From NCBI RefSeq assembly GCF_024661895.1, contig NZ_CP102453.1, forward strand, positions 1,364,001-1,428,000: DNA of 64,000 bases, given 5' to 3'. The translations under genes and the position numbers were made by a program. The notes beneath the pieces were generated by a model. That model ran no database searches, was not told the DNA's origin, and saw only the letters and a program-made list of their open reading frames with translations. Shown here piece by piece: positions 18,723 to 27,219 of the stretch (within the stretch, counting starts at the first letter, position 1; the number at the start of each line of letters is the position of its first letter). The stretch is from Fundicoccus culcitae (GTDB lineage Bacteria > Bacillota > Bacilli > Lactobacillales > Aerococcaceae).

Positions 18723-20321
18723 TTATTCTCCACTTAATTCGGCTGGACCAATCGGTTCAGTCAGTGGTTCAGGCACATTGCCATAATTGACATACCAGTC
18801 AGGGATATCGGTGGTTTCAGCGGATTGATGTTGCCCCGCTGGATTCACGGCTGTCGACCCTTGATAGCGGACAAATTGGCGTTCATCGTTAAAGGGGCCT
18901 TGGGCAAGGGTGTCGCTGTCAAAAGGATTAGAAGCAGCGAGATTTATTTGAGAATCAACCAGATTGGCACTGCCGTTGACGACTAGGTAGTGGGGCAGGT
19001 TGTTAAAGGTGACGTTATAATAATTGCCAATCACCGAATCGCCATAACTCGCCCCCACCGTGATAGGGTCGACGCCATCGAGCGTCAGATAGTCAATGGT
19101 GGAATTGTACATCGAGAACTCATGAGTTCGGTTTAAATTCTTCTCTTTTTCCTTCTCGGTGTAATAGAGGCCGTGGACAATGCCGTTGCGCCCCCAAGGC
19201 GTCATTTCCATGGTCAAATTGTTGGTGCGCTCCTTTATCTCGCCGTTAATCCCCGCCGCAATGAAATAGTCTTTGGCGCGGGTGGTAATGTTGTCAGAGT
19301 TCCAATAGACATTGCCCGCCATACTTTCCACATGGAAGGTGGTTTCATAATCCATAAAGGACGAGTTGGTAATATTGACGGTGGTATTTTGGTCGAGGTC
19401 ATGTTGGTCATAATCCGCGGATTGAATGGATCCGTTTTGTAGGACCACCCCAATCCAAGCGGTATAACTGGGATCGCGATCTGAAACCTTGCCTTGGGCT
19501 TGGACATTGTCAATGTTGATGACGGCATCGCCAGAGTGGCCGCCAAAGTTCAGCGCCATCCCAAAACTATCGGTAATATCGTCGCCACCGACATCATCGA
19601 TGGTGACGTTTTGAATATCGACTTGGCTGTAATTGTAAATGGAAAGGGCATAGCCGCCGTACATATGTTGGAAAGTCACATCATGCACATAAACCTCATG
19701 GGCACCATCGATTTGGATGCCTCGTTGTAGTTGCAGGTCGTAAATATCTTCAGGTTCTTCCAGGGTAAAATATAAGTCTTGCGGGTTTAAGGACCCATCA
19801 ATGGTAATCCCTTCAATTTCGACACCGACATTATCTTCGGCTAAATACAGTTTCATAAAATAATATTCCGGCGGATTAATCATGGGGTTTTCCGGTTTAA
19901 TGACCGCATTGTCCCCTTGAATGTGTAGGCCCTTAATTTCTGTCGCTTCGACATTGGATGGTCCCGTACTTAAATACTCCCCTGCGGGAATAACCAGTTT
20001 GATGGGCTCCTCTTTAGCCAAATTAAGGGCTTCTTGAAAGGCTTTGGAGTCATCTTGGTTATCGTTAGGTGTCGCCCCTAAATCTTCGACAAGGTTAACT
20101 TCTTTAATACCCTGCAAGCTCTCCACTTGGGTCGTTTCAACGGCTTGCGTTCGAGGTTCAACAAAACGATTGGCTAAGTAAATCGCATCATATGAAAAAA
20201 GGCTGATGATAATTAAAACAATGAGTATACTCACCACAATCAATAAAACCCCACGTTTCTTATTTTTTTCCTTGTTTGCATCATTTACCGTTGCTTGATC
20301 TGGTATTTTTTTATTATTCAT
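18723..20321 (-). CDS. Membrane-anchored right-handed beta-helix protein (pectate-lyase-like)
   Basis: The 532-residue protein has a charged cytoplasmic N-terminus, one transmembrane helix at about 27-48 and a large outside domain. VEDLGATPNDNQDDSKAFQEAL at the start of that domain is the classic entry of the pectate-lyase-3/GH28 beta-helix fold, followed by repeated short strands such as IKGLHIQGDNAVIKP, VEIEGITIDGSL, VYVHDVTFQHM and VDIQNVTIDDVGGDDI. It may be a polysaccharide lyase, hydrolase or epimerase acting on the polymer as it is exported. AGGAGA precedes the ATG. It is the last gene after the flippase, with a 16-base gap. Confidence 0.75.
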   Translation of the reverse strand: MNNKKIPDQATVNDANKEKNKKRGVLLIVVSILIVLIIISLFSYDAIYLANRFVEPRTQAVETTQVESLQGIKEVNLVEDLGATPNDNQDDSKAFQEALNLAKEEPIKLVIPAGEYLSTGPSNVEATEIKGLHIQGDNAVIKPENPMINPPEYYFMKLYLAEDNVGVEIEGITIDGSLNPQDLYFTLEEPEDIYDLQLQRGIQIDGAHEVYVHDVTFQHMYGGYALSIYNYSQVDIQNVTIDDVGGDDITDSFGMALNFGGHSGDAVINIDNVQAQGKVSDRDPSYTAWIGVVLQNGSIQSADYDQHDLDQNTTVNITNSSFMDYETTFHVESMAGNVYWNSDNITTRAKDYFIAAGINGEIKERTNNLTMEMTPWGRNGIVHGLYYTEKEKEKNLNRTHEFSMYNSTIDYLTLDGVDPITVGASYGDSVIGNYYNVTFNNLPHYLVVNGSANLVDSQINLAASNPFDSDTLAQGPFNDERQFVRYQGSTAVNPAGQHQSAETTDIPDWYVNYGNVPEPLTEPIGPAELSGE

Positions 20322-20337
20322 GCGTTCTCCTATACGA

Positions 20338-21873
20338 TCATTCTGCTTTGTTACGGAATTTAGACACTTGTTGTTTCACTAAAAGCCTTAAGTTCTCCAC
20401 ATCATCTATTTTCAACCAATAAATACCTACGGTATAAACGATGATTCCAATGGCAATTGCTATAAATAAAACTAGGGTTGGGTTAAGGTGATTGATTAAG
20501 TAGCGATAAGCGACTACGGCTGCGACGCCCATAAGGATAGAGGCGATAAGTATTTTAGCTAGCGAACGTAAAATCGCGTGGATCTGTAAAGGACCCATTT
20601 TTTTACGTAAATGATAAAATAAGAGCAAGGTTGTCACGATAGCTGAAATACTGGTCGCAAAAGCTAAACCACTGACGCCCATATAGCGGGATAATAGAAT
20701 ATTTAAAATGACATTAATAACGACACCGATGACGGCATTGATGGTTGGCGTCCGCGTATCATTCAAGGAATAAAAGACACGACTAACCACTTCTCTCAAT
20801 CCATCCCCAATCATGCCGAGACTATAGAAAATTAAGACATTGGCGGTCAGTAAGCCATCACTAACGGTAAATTCCCCGCGGACAAAGAGTAGGTTAACAA
20901 TGGGTTCTGCAAAGACGATTAAGCCAACGGTAGCCGGTATCACAATGAGGCTAATAGCGGTGACGACTTCTTTTAAGGCTCGCTTAACGCCCTCCATCTG
21001 ACCTTCAGCCGCTAAACGGGCGACGGTCGGATACATCACCGACACGATGGAAACCACGAAAACCCCTTTAATGAAGAAGGTAATCATGTGCGAATAATTA
21101 AGAACGGAAATCCCGCCTTCGACGATCGTTGACGCCAGCGTCCGATCAACAAGGACATTTATTTGATTGACCGAAACGCCAAACATGACGGGTATCGAAG
21201 TTTTAAACATTTGAATCAGGAAACTGTCGCGCCAATCCATCCGCCATTCATAGCGGTAACCCCGTTTAATGGCTGAAGGGAGTAGCATGACTACTTGGCT
21301 GGCTGTAGCTAGGACCGTGCCGACAGCTAGAATCAGCGGATTGTTCACATAAGCACTGACGATAATGGCTAGAATCGTAATGATATTTAGTGGGAAGCCG
21401 GTGGCAGAAGGGGTAATGTAATCCCCATTCATTTGTAAGTAGCCCGTGAAAACCGACAAAACCGCCGTGAAATAAATACCAGTGAGGCCGATGCGCGTTA
21501 AGTTGACGGCTAAGTCAAAGGTTGCGTCATCAAAGCCTGAGGCAAAGAGCGTGACTAATTGCGGCGCGAAAACAAAGGCTACCGCGAAAAAGATAAGACA
21601 CAGAACAAATAAGACATTAATCAAATTGTTAGTGAACTTTAAGGCGCTTTTCTTACCCGCTTGATTGTGGATGCTACTATAGATAGGGATGTAACCTGTC
21701 GAAATGCCCGCAACGATAAAACCAAAGACCACTTCCGGTAGGGTTTGTGATATCAAATACGCATCGCTGACTGAAGAGGCACCGTAAAAATACGATAAGG
21801 TGATATCGCGCGCAAAGCCAAAACCTTTTGAAAAAAGGGTGATAAGCATGATGATAATGGCTGTTTTTCTCAT
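20338..21873 (-). CDS. MurJ/MviN-type lipid-linked oligosaccharide flippase
   Basis: A 511-residue protein with about 14 transmembrane helices. The N-terminal TLFSKGFGFARDITLSYFYGAS and the SRVFYSLNDTRTP segment in the middle are MurJ/MviN hallmarks. MurJ flips lipid II in cell-wall synthesis, but the position between two polysaccharide genes suggests that this copy exports the undecaprenyl-linked repeat unit of the second cluster in place of a Wzx protein. A housekeeping MurJ that happens to lie here cannot be excluded. It begins directly at the stop of the glycosyltransferase gene upstream, behind AGAGGT. Confidence 0.85.
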   Translation of the reverse strand: MRKTAIIIMLITLFSKGFGFARDITLSYFYGASSVSDAYLISQTLPEVVFGFIVAGISTGYIPIYSSIHNQAGKKSALKFTNNLINVLFVLCLIFFAVAFVFAPQLVTLFASGFDDATFDLAVNLTRIGLTGIYFTAVLSVFTGYLQMNGDYITPSATGFPLNIITILAIIVSAYVNNPLILAVGTVLATASQVVMLLPSAIKRGYRYEWRMDWRDSFLIQMFKTSIPVMFGVSVNQINVLVDRTLASTIVEGGISVLNYSHMITFFIKGVFVVSIVSVMYPTVARLAAEGQMEGVKRALKEVVTAISLIVIPATVGLIVFAEPIVNLLFVRGEFTVSDGLLTANVLIFYSLGMIGDGLREVVSRVFYSLNDTRTPTINAVIGVVINVILNILLSRYMGVSGLAFATSISAIVTTLLLFYHLRKKMGPLQIHAILRSLAKILIASILMGVAAVVAYRYLINHLNPTLVLFIAIAIGIIVYTVGIYWLKIDDVENLRLLVKQQVSKFRNKAE

Positions 21874-22827
21874 TTAATACCTCTTGTCTCGTTTAGTGGT
21901 TGCTTTTGCTTCTAGTTGGCGCAATAATTCATGCTTGATGCCCGATTTATCGATAATATTGTCCCAATACAAATCTTCAAATTGCGCATTATTTTTGAAC
22001 GCAAAGCCTTCAATGTTTTTCATTTCAAAGGTCGGATGTTTGTCATCAATGTAGAAAAATTGACTCTGAGTGGTTTTCTCGAAATCCCGCACCCATTGAT
22101 AATCCGTCGTAATTATTTTTAAGTCCATGGCCATATATTCCAGTAACTTGGTCGAGGTCTGAATGTTAAAGGGGTAGCGATCTGGAATGTAGTTGATTCC
22201 GTATTTTGCTTTCACAGCTATTTTCGCCACTTCTTTAAAGGGCACCCGACCCGTAAAGACGATGTTCGGTTCGTTTTTAAATTCGTTGTATATTTCATTG
22301 TTGGTATCCCCGATGAGGAGAAAGCTTTTGTTGGTGTTACTAGTAATGAAACCTTTCAGCAGCTGGTCAATTTCGCGCGCTTTGGATATGGCGCCCAGGT
22401 AAACAAAATCGTATTCTTTGGTGTTGTTTTTGTGTTGCGATAGTGTTAGGGTCTGTGGGTCAATTCCGATATCCCGATAAAAGGTCGGCACATCATCCTT
22501 AAAATGAAATTGTTTGGCAACAAACTTGTTGAGGAAGACGCGCATATCCGGTTTAGTGTTGAGTCGTACTTTGAGGATATTTTTTGTTTTAGGAAATGGC
22601 GCGGTCGATAAGGAATTGTACTCATGTACTAGGACATAGTCGCCCTTCTTCACGCCACCAATCCCCTTGCATTCCCACACCACATCAAAAATGCTGTAGT
22701 CAGGAACGAAATCCCCCTCATGGTTGACAACAACTTCAAATTCTTCAGATTGATTAAAATATTCGATGTAAGCCTCGATACCCGGCCGCATGGCCTTTTC
22801 AGAACGAGAAAACAAAATTTTATACAT
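21874..22827 (-). CDS. Glycosyltransferase, GT-B type (paralogue of 12577-13494)
   Basis: First gene of the minus-strand unit 22827-18723, with AAGGAGG ahead of the ATG. The 317-residue protein shares with its paralogue the opening MYKILFSRSEKAMRPGIEAY, the block PFPKTKNILKVRLNTKPDM, the motif FYRDIGIDPQ and the donor-site region YGINYIPDRYPFNIQTSTK plus LLEYMAMDLKIITTDYQW. No signal peptide or membrane helix is seen. The two copies sit at the two ends of the second cluster, so they probably add two related sugars of one repeat unit. Confidence 0.78.
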   Translation of the reverse strand: MYKILFSRSEKAMRPGIEAYIEYFNQSEEFEVVVNHEGDFVPDYSIFDVVWECKGIGGVKKGDYVLVHEYNSLSTAPFPKTKNILKVRLNTKPDMRVFLNKFVAKQFHFKDDVPTFYRDIGIDPQTLTLSQHKNNTKEYDFVYLGAISKAREIDQLLKGFITSNTNKSFLLIGDTNNEIYNEFKNEPNIVFTGRVPFKEVAKIAVKAKYGINYIPDRYPFNIQTSTKLLEYMAMDLKIITTDYQWVRDFEKTTQSQFFYIDDKHPTFEMKNIEGFAFKNNAQFEDLYWDNIIDKSGIKHELLRQLEAKATTKRDKRY

Positions 22828-23025
22828 TTTAACCTCCTTACTTTAAACGCTTGATGATCCGAGTGGTGTGGGATTATTCAGCGGTTAAGAAATAAACATA
22901 TCGGCGGGAGTGACGGTTGCGGTTGGTGGGTGGGATGTGGGACGTGGGTCCGCGGGACGCAGGCATAGGCTCGACGTAGGGCATAGGTCGTGGGTCGCGA
23001 CAGCCCAACTCAGCTTATATCCTGA

Positions 23026-23345
23026 ATTGCCGGATTTCATTTCCTAACGACGGCCGGCAAACGAGCTTGGCGGCTTTCCCGTTAAATTGACGTCCGGCAT
23101 TTTGCTTTTTCCCCATAGTTCATCCAACTTGCCGGATTTCATTTTCCAACGACGTCCGGCAAATCCACTTGCCGGATTTCCCGCTAAATCGACGTCCGGC
23201 ATTTTGCTTTTTCTCCACAGGTCAACCAACTTGCCGGATTTCTTTTCCAAACGACGGCCGGCAAACGAACTTGCCGGATTTCCCGCTAAAACGACGTCCG
23301 GCATTTTGCTTTTTCCCCATAGTTCATCCAACTTGCCGGTTAGCG
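23026..23345. repeat. GCCGG palindromic repeat, three tandem 102-bp units
   Basis: Units begin at about 23026, 23128 and 23230 with TTGCCGGATTTC, followed by CGACGNCCGGCAAA, then ACTTGCCGGATTTCCCGCTA and GACGTCCGGCATTTTGC. Every GCCGG arm faces a CCGGC arm, so each unit can form two hairpins. A partial fourth unit ends in CTTGCCGGTTAGCGGGAAG. Confidence 0.85.
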
Positions 23346-23390
23346 GGAAGGGAAAGACCGTTTAATTGATAAGGCACCTTTTTTCTCCCA

Positions 23391-23545
23391 TCCGCCTTTC
23401 AGACTTTCCTCTGGCGGTTGGGAGGGCCAATCCGCCTCTCAGACTTCTCTCTGGCGGTTAGGAGGGCCAATCCGCCTCTCAGACTTCTCTCTGGCGGTTG
23501 GGGGTGCCAATCCGCCTCTCAAGATTTTCTCTGGCGGTTGGGAGT
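23391..23545. repeat. CCGCC/GGCGG palindromic repeat, four 40-bp units
   Basis: Units start at 23391, 23431, 23471 and 23511 with TCCGCCTCTCAGACTTCTCT followed by CTGGCGGTTGGGAGGGCCAA. The arms CCGCC and GGCGG enclose a 15-16-base spacer. The period is exactly 40 bp. Confidence 0.85.
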
Positions 23546-23780
23546 AAGCGAGAAGTGAACGAACGGTTGTTTGCGATGCACCAACGTGATAAAAGGCTGA
23601 TATTCTTCATTGAATCATCTCAATTTGAGATTTTTTCAGAAATCGTCAGTTTAAAACGATTATTCTGGCCACTGCTAACAGAGTAATGACCCAATCAAGC
23701 ATTTGCCTAATAATTTTTGTGGATTTCTTCCATTCCAAAGGTGGTCTATCATAATCTGACGATAACTCGCTTCCCACTTA

Positions 23781-23996
23781 ACTTGCCGGATCTCATTTCC
23801 TAACGACGTCCGGCAAATCCACTTGCCGGATTTCCCACTAAATCGACGTCCGGCATTTCGCTTTTTCTCCACAGTTTAACTAACTTGCCGGATCTCATTT
23901 CCTAACGACGTCCGGCAAATCCACTTGCCGGCTTTCCCGCTAAATCGACGTCCGGCTTTTCGCTTTTCCCCCATAGTTCATCCAACTTGCCGGTAA
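23781..23996. repeat. GCCGG palindromic repeat, two further 102-bp units
   Basis: The same compound unit as at 23026-23345, at about 23781 and 23883, with a few base changes (GGATCTC for GGATTTC, TTTCGC for TTTTGC). It begins right after CGCTTCCCACTTA and runs into CTTGCCGGTAAGCGGGAAG on the right. Confidence 0.85.
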
Positions 23997-24011
23997 GCGG
24001 GAAGTGACGGA

Positions 24012-24130
24012 CCGTCCTATTGTCACTCAGTTTTTTCTCATGACAATAAACCGTCCTATTGTCACTCAGATTTTCCCTCATGACAATAAACCGCCTCATT
24101 GTCACTCAGATTTTCCCTCATGACAATAAG
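24012..24130. repeat. TTGTCA/TGACAA palindromic repeat, three units of about 40 bp
   Basis: Units at 24012, 24051 and 24091 read CCGTCCTATTGTCACTCAGA, TTTTCCCTCATGACAATAAA. The arms ATTGTCA and TGACAAT enclose about 15 bases. The boundary motif TAAGCGGGAAGTGACGGACC leads directly into the first unit. Confidence 0.82.
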
Positions 24131-24274
24131 CTACTATTTGGAATCAAAATAGCTATGAATCATCCTTCCGACCGCCAATGAACAAGCTGAGAGTTGGAAG
24201 AAAGCTCCAAACCGCTGGAAAGGGATGGAGTTTCACTACCTAATTAAATCAACTCGTGCCTACACTTCCCACCC

Positions 24275-24352
24275 AACTTGCCGGCTTTCCTTTCCAAACG
24301 ACGGCCGGCAAATCCACTTGCCGGCTTTCCCGCTAAATCGACGTCCGGCTTT
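24275..24352. repeat. Single GCCGG repeat unit beside pglD
   Basis: One more copy of the GCCGG compound unit (ACTTGCCGGCTTTCCTTTCC, ACGACGGCCGGCAAATCC, GACGTCCGGCTTTCC), preceded by CACTTCCCACCCA. It ends about 55 bases before the pglD stop codon. Confidence 0.78.
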
Positions 24353-24408
24353 CCAACGATTCGCATCATATTTCCCTACTCCCTGCCAACGGCGAGGGGC
24401 AGTGATAT

Positions 24409-25044
24409 TTATTTGATTTTACGAACGGGGTTGCCGACGTAAGTGCCGCTCGTCTTCAGGTCGTCCAGCACCAGGCTGTGGGCGCCGATAATGCTGTGGG
24501 CGGCGACTTCGACGTTGTTGATTAGGGTGCTGTTGGTGCCAATCCAGGTTTGCGGGTGCAGGTGGACGCCGCCGGCCAGTCGCGCGCCGGGGGAAAGGTG
24601 GGTGCCGTCCTCGATGGTGCAATCGTGATCCACGGAACAGGCGGTGTTTAGAATACAGCCGTTACCGATTTTGGTCGAGGCGTTGATGACCACCTGGGCA
24701 AAAATCACGGTACCAACGCCGACGGTGACATCGGCGGCGATGGTGGCCGTCGGATGGATGATGGTGGCTATTGTCAGGTTCTGCTGTTTGAGCCGCGTCA
24801 GGTGGTGGCAACGGCTTGCGTTGTCGCCGATGGCAACGATGAACTCGGCTTGTTGGTGATCGGGCAGGCTTAGCGACAGGTCGTGTATGCCGGCAATCAC
24901 CGGGATGCCTAAGACGGTTTGGTTAATCAGCTTGTCATCTAGGAAATAAATGGCCTGCCACCGCTGCATGCGTTTGGCTGCGTCTGCCACCACCTTGCCG
25001 TGGCCGCCGGCGCCTAGGATGTATAAGGTTCGTTGCTGTTCCAT
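24409..25044 (-). CDS. pglD: PglD-like sugar N-acetyltransferase
   Basis: A 211-residue left-handed beta-helix acetyltransferase. The N-terminal small domain begins LYILGAGGHGKVVADAAKR, and the hexapeptide-repeat part contains NTACSVDHDCTIEDGTHLSP with the catalytic His and the tail GTYVGNPVRKIK. PglD/NeuD-type enzymes acetylate the 4-amino group made by PglE, giving UDP-N,N'-diacetylbacillosamine. Gene order pglE-pglC-pglD, each starting at the stop of the previous, supports this. The gene is visibly GC-richer than the capsule genes on the left. Its stop codon lies inside a recurrent AATAAATATCACTGC motif. Confidence 0.86.
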   Translation of the reverse strand: MEQQRTLYILGAGGHGKVVADAAKRMQRWQAIYFLDDKLINQTVLGIPVIAGIHDLSLSLPDHQQAEFIVAIGDNASRCHHLTRLKQQNLTIATIIHPTATIAADVTVGVGTVIFAQVVINASTKIGNGCILNTACSVDHDCTIEDGTHLSPGARLAGGVHLHPQTWIGTNSTLINNVEVAAHSIIGAHSLVLDDLKTSGTYVGNPVRKIK

Positions 25045-25671
25045 TTATGGCTCCACCTGCTTCCCGTCGCCTTTAAAAGGTTCCATTGTCGCCGATTCGG
25101 CGTGTGAAATGCCGTCGCGCTTGAACACCGTCACCATCGTTAAAAGGATGATTTTCAGGTCGTTCACGAAACTAATATTATGCACATAGTCCACATCCAG
25201 CTGAAATTTTTCGTCCCAAGTCAGTGCGTTGCGCCCTTTGACCTGCGCCAACCCTGTTAAGCCCGGCCTAACTAAATGTCGCTGCGCCTGGAATTTGTTG
25301 TACAGGGGCAGATAGCTAGTCAAGAGCGGCCTGGGACCCACAAGGCTCATATCGCCGATTAAGATATTCCACAGCTCGGGCAACTCATCCAAAGAGGTTG
25401 ACCGCAACATCTTGCCGAAGGGTGTGAGCCTTTGGCTGTCAGGGAGCAAATTGTTATTGGCGTCGGTGGCGTTCGTCATCGTTCGAAATTTATACATTTT
25501 GAATATTTGATGGTCTTTGCCTGGCCGTTCTTGGACGAAAAAGGCGGGTTGGCCTAATTTTTGTCTGACCAGTAGGTATAGGATGAGGATGATGGGCGAC
25601 AGGACGATGAGCGCCAGACCCGACAACAAAACATCCAATAGGCGTTTGAAAAATCGCTGATAAATCCGCAT
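25045..25671 (-). CDS. pglC: PglC-like undecaprenyl-phosphate bacillosamine-1-phosphate transferase
   Basis: Phosphoglycosyltransferase of 208 residues with one membrane-entering helix (about 10-33), FVQERPGKDHQIFKMYKFRT, RSTSLDELPELWNILIGDMS, VGPRPL and RPGLTGLAQVKGRNA. The QERPG block is more like PglC than the KQKRVG of CapM at 4617-5222. It should load diacetylbacillosamine phosphate (or a related sugar) on the lipid carrier at the membrane. The window thus holds two initiating transferases but none in the 11-23 kb cluster, so this enzyme may start that polymer. GC-rich like pglD. Confidence 0.87.
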   Translation of the reverse strand: MRIYQRFFKRLLDVLLSGLALIVLSPIILILYLLVRQKLGQPAFFVQERPGKDHQIFKMYKFRTMTNATDANNNLLPDSQRLTPFGKMLRSTSLDELPELWNILIGDMSLVGPRPLLTSYLPLYNKFQAQRHLVRPGLTGLAQVKGRNALTWDEKFQLDVDYVHNISFVNDLKIILLTMVTVFKRDGISHAESATMEPFKGDGKQVEP

Positions 25672-25675
25672 ATTG

Positions 25676-26785
25676 TTAGCTCCATAACGATTTGATGATG
25701 TCGATAACGCGGTCTTGTTCTTCGACCGTCATCTTCGTATCACTCGGGAGGCACAAACCGCGATTAAATAAATCCTCAGACACTTGGCCGCCAAAAACTT
25801 TGTATTCAATGAACACTGGCTGCAAATGCATCGGTTTCCACACCGGCCGCGATTCTATATTGTTTTCCTCCAAAGTTTCTCTAATTTGTTTAGGTGTCAC
25901 TTTATCGGAATCCAATAAAATCGCACTCAACCAATAATTCGAACGTTCATGTTCACTTTCTTTAATAAAAGATATGTCTTCAATGTCTTTGAGGCCTTCC
26001 ATGTAGCGATCAAAAATTTGACGTTTCTTTTCAATCCGGTCATCCAACACTTTCAATTGCCCACGCCCAATGCCCGCTAAAATATTACTCAAACGGTAGT
26101 TATAGCCAATTTCCTCATGTTGATAATACGGCGCCTTCTCACGCGCCTGTGTTGCCCAAAACCGCACCTTGTCAATACCTTCTTTGTTGTCGGACACCAA
26201 CATACCGCCGCCAGAAGTCGTAATAATCTTATTCCCATTAAACGAAAAAATCCCATAATCCCCATAAGCGCCTGTCCACTTATCCTTGTAAAGCGTCCCG
26301 AGGCTTTCAGCCGCATCCTCAATCAACGGCACCTGATATTCCTCACAAATTGCTTTAATTTCATCAATCTTCGCCGACAAGCCATATAAATGCACCGCAA
26401 TCACCGCTTTAGGCTGATATTTTCTAAACGCCTGCCGTAATTGCTCGGGATCCATATTCCATTGCCCCGGCTCTGAATCAATAAATACCGGAATAGCTTC
26501 CTCATAAACAATCGGGTTAACCGTCGCCGAAAACGTCAATGACTGCACAAACACAATGTCATCCTTGGTTACGCCCACCGCTTTCAGCGCTAAATGAATC
26601 GCCGCCGTTCCCGAAGCCAACGCACATGCATGCTTGACCCCTACTAATTCCGTCACTTCTTTTTCAAAATTATCAACATTCTCCCCTAACGGCGCTATCC
26701 AGTTCGTATCAAACGCTTGTTGGATAAATTCCTGCTCATAATTCTCTTCGCTCATATGCGGCGTGGCTAAAAAAATTCTCTCCAT
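25676..26785 (-). CDS. pglE: DegT/DnrJ/EryC1-type aminotransferase (PglE-like)
   Basis: A PLP-dependent sugar aminotransferase of 369 residues: ALASGTAAIHLALKAVG near residue 55, PLIEDAAESLGTLYKDKWTG and the Schiff-base Lys in YGIFSFNGNKIITTSGGGML. The N-terminus FLATPHMSEENYEQEFIQQAFDTNWIAPLG matches PglE/PseC-type enzymes. It would convert UDP-4-keto-6-deoxy-GlcNAc to the 4-amino sugar; the ketosugar would have to come from 9217-11079. I prefer ATG at 26783-26785 over the one two codons earlier because GGGGG then has normal spacing. First gene of its operon. Confidence 0.88.
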   Translation of the reverse strand: MERIFLATPHMSEENYEQEFIQQAFDTNWIAPLGENVDNFEKEVTELVGVKHACALASGTAAIHLALKAVGVTKDDIVFVQSLTFSATVNPIVYEEAIPVFIDSEPGQWNMDPEQLRQAFRKYQPKAVIAVHLYGLSAKIDEIKAICEEYQVPLIEDAAESLGTLYKDKWTGAYGDYGIFSFNGNKIITTSGGGMLVSDNKEGIDKVRFWATQAREKAPYYQHEEIGYNYRLSNILAGIGRGQLKVLDDRIEKKRQIFDRYMEGLKDIEDISFIKESEHERSNYWLSAILLDSDKVTPKQIRETLEENNIESRPVWKPMHLQPVFIEYKVFGGQVSEDLFNRGLCLPSDTKMTVEEQDRVIDIIKSLWS

Positions 26786-27219
26786 TACCATAAACCCCCG
26801 AATTGTACTTATATAATCTTATTTAACACAATCATATAGCCTAGTTTTATCTTTTATAGATTAAATATCACTGCATAAACTTATACTAAATTAATCTAAT
26901 AAAGATAAATCTATGATACTTTTAAAACTTTATATTTTCAATATATCTGAATTGTTCCGTTTGGTGAAATTGTTGTTTTAGCCTTTATTATGCGGTTTTT
27001 TAACTCTTTATGACATTTTCATGTCATTTTATTGTATATCTTTTTTGTTGTAAACACAAATTCCTTTACGAAATATTTATTTTATTATTTTTAGAGATTT
27101 ATTTGGAATTTTTTGAGATTTTTTTAGGAGTGAGTGATTGAGGAAAGTGGAAGTGGAATAAATAGGGGATGGTTATTCCACTTTAAGAAGTAGTTTTGAT
27201 CCGCGCTGACAGGTCGGCA

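Larger units (their letters stand above)
22828..24408. repeat. Repeat-rich 1.6-kb non-coding region between glycosyltransferase and pglD
   Basis: No credible gene is present; the open frames here are translated repeats. From left to right: a G-rich stretch of GGGACGTGGG-like words (22900-23000), a GCCGG 102-bp array, a 40-bp CCGCC array, a TAAGCGAGAAGTGA boundary motif, a non-repeat spacer, a second GCCGG array, another boundary motif, a TTGTCA array, a second spacer and a last GCCGG unit. The composition is much more GC-rich than the genes on its left. Confidence 0.85.

Noticed and set aside
20338-21873. Additional AATAAATA(C/T)CA motif copies within the flippase gene and other coding regions
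   Set aside because: These are short, encode ordinary residues and differ at several positions from the stop-codon motif; I count only the longer matches.
23044-23369. Open frames of 66-95 codons on both strands with repeated FAGRR or PDFPLNRRP-type peptides
   Set aside because: They are translations of the 102-bp GCCGG DNA repeat, overlap on both strands and have no ribosome binding sites.
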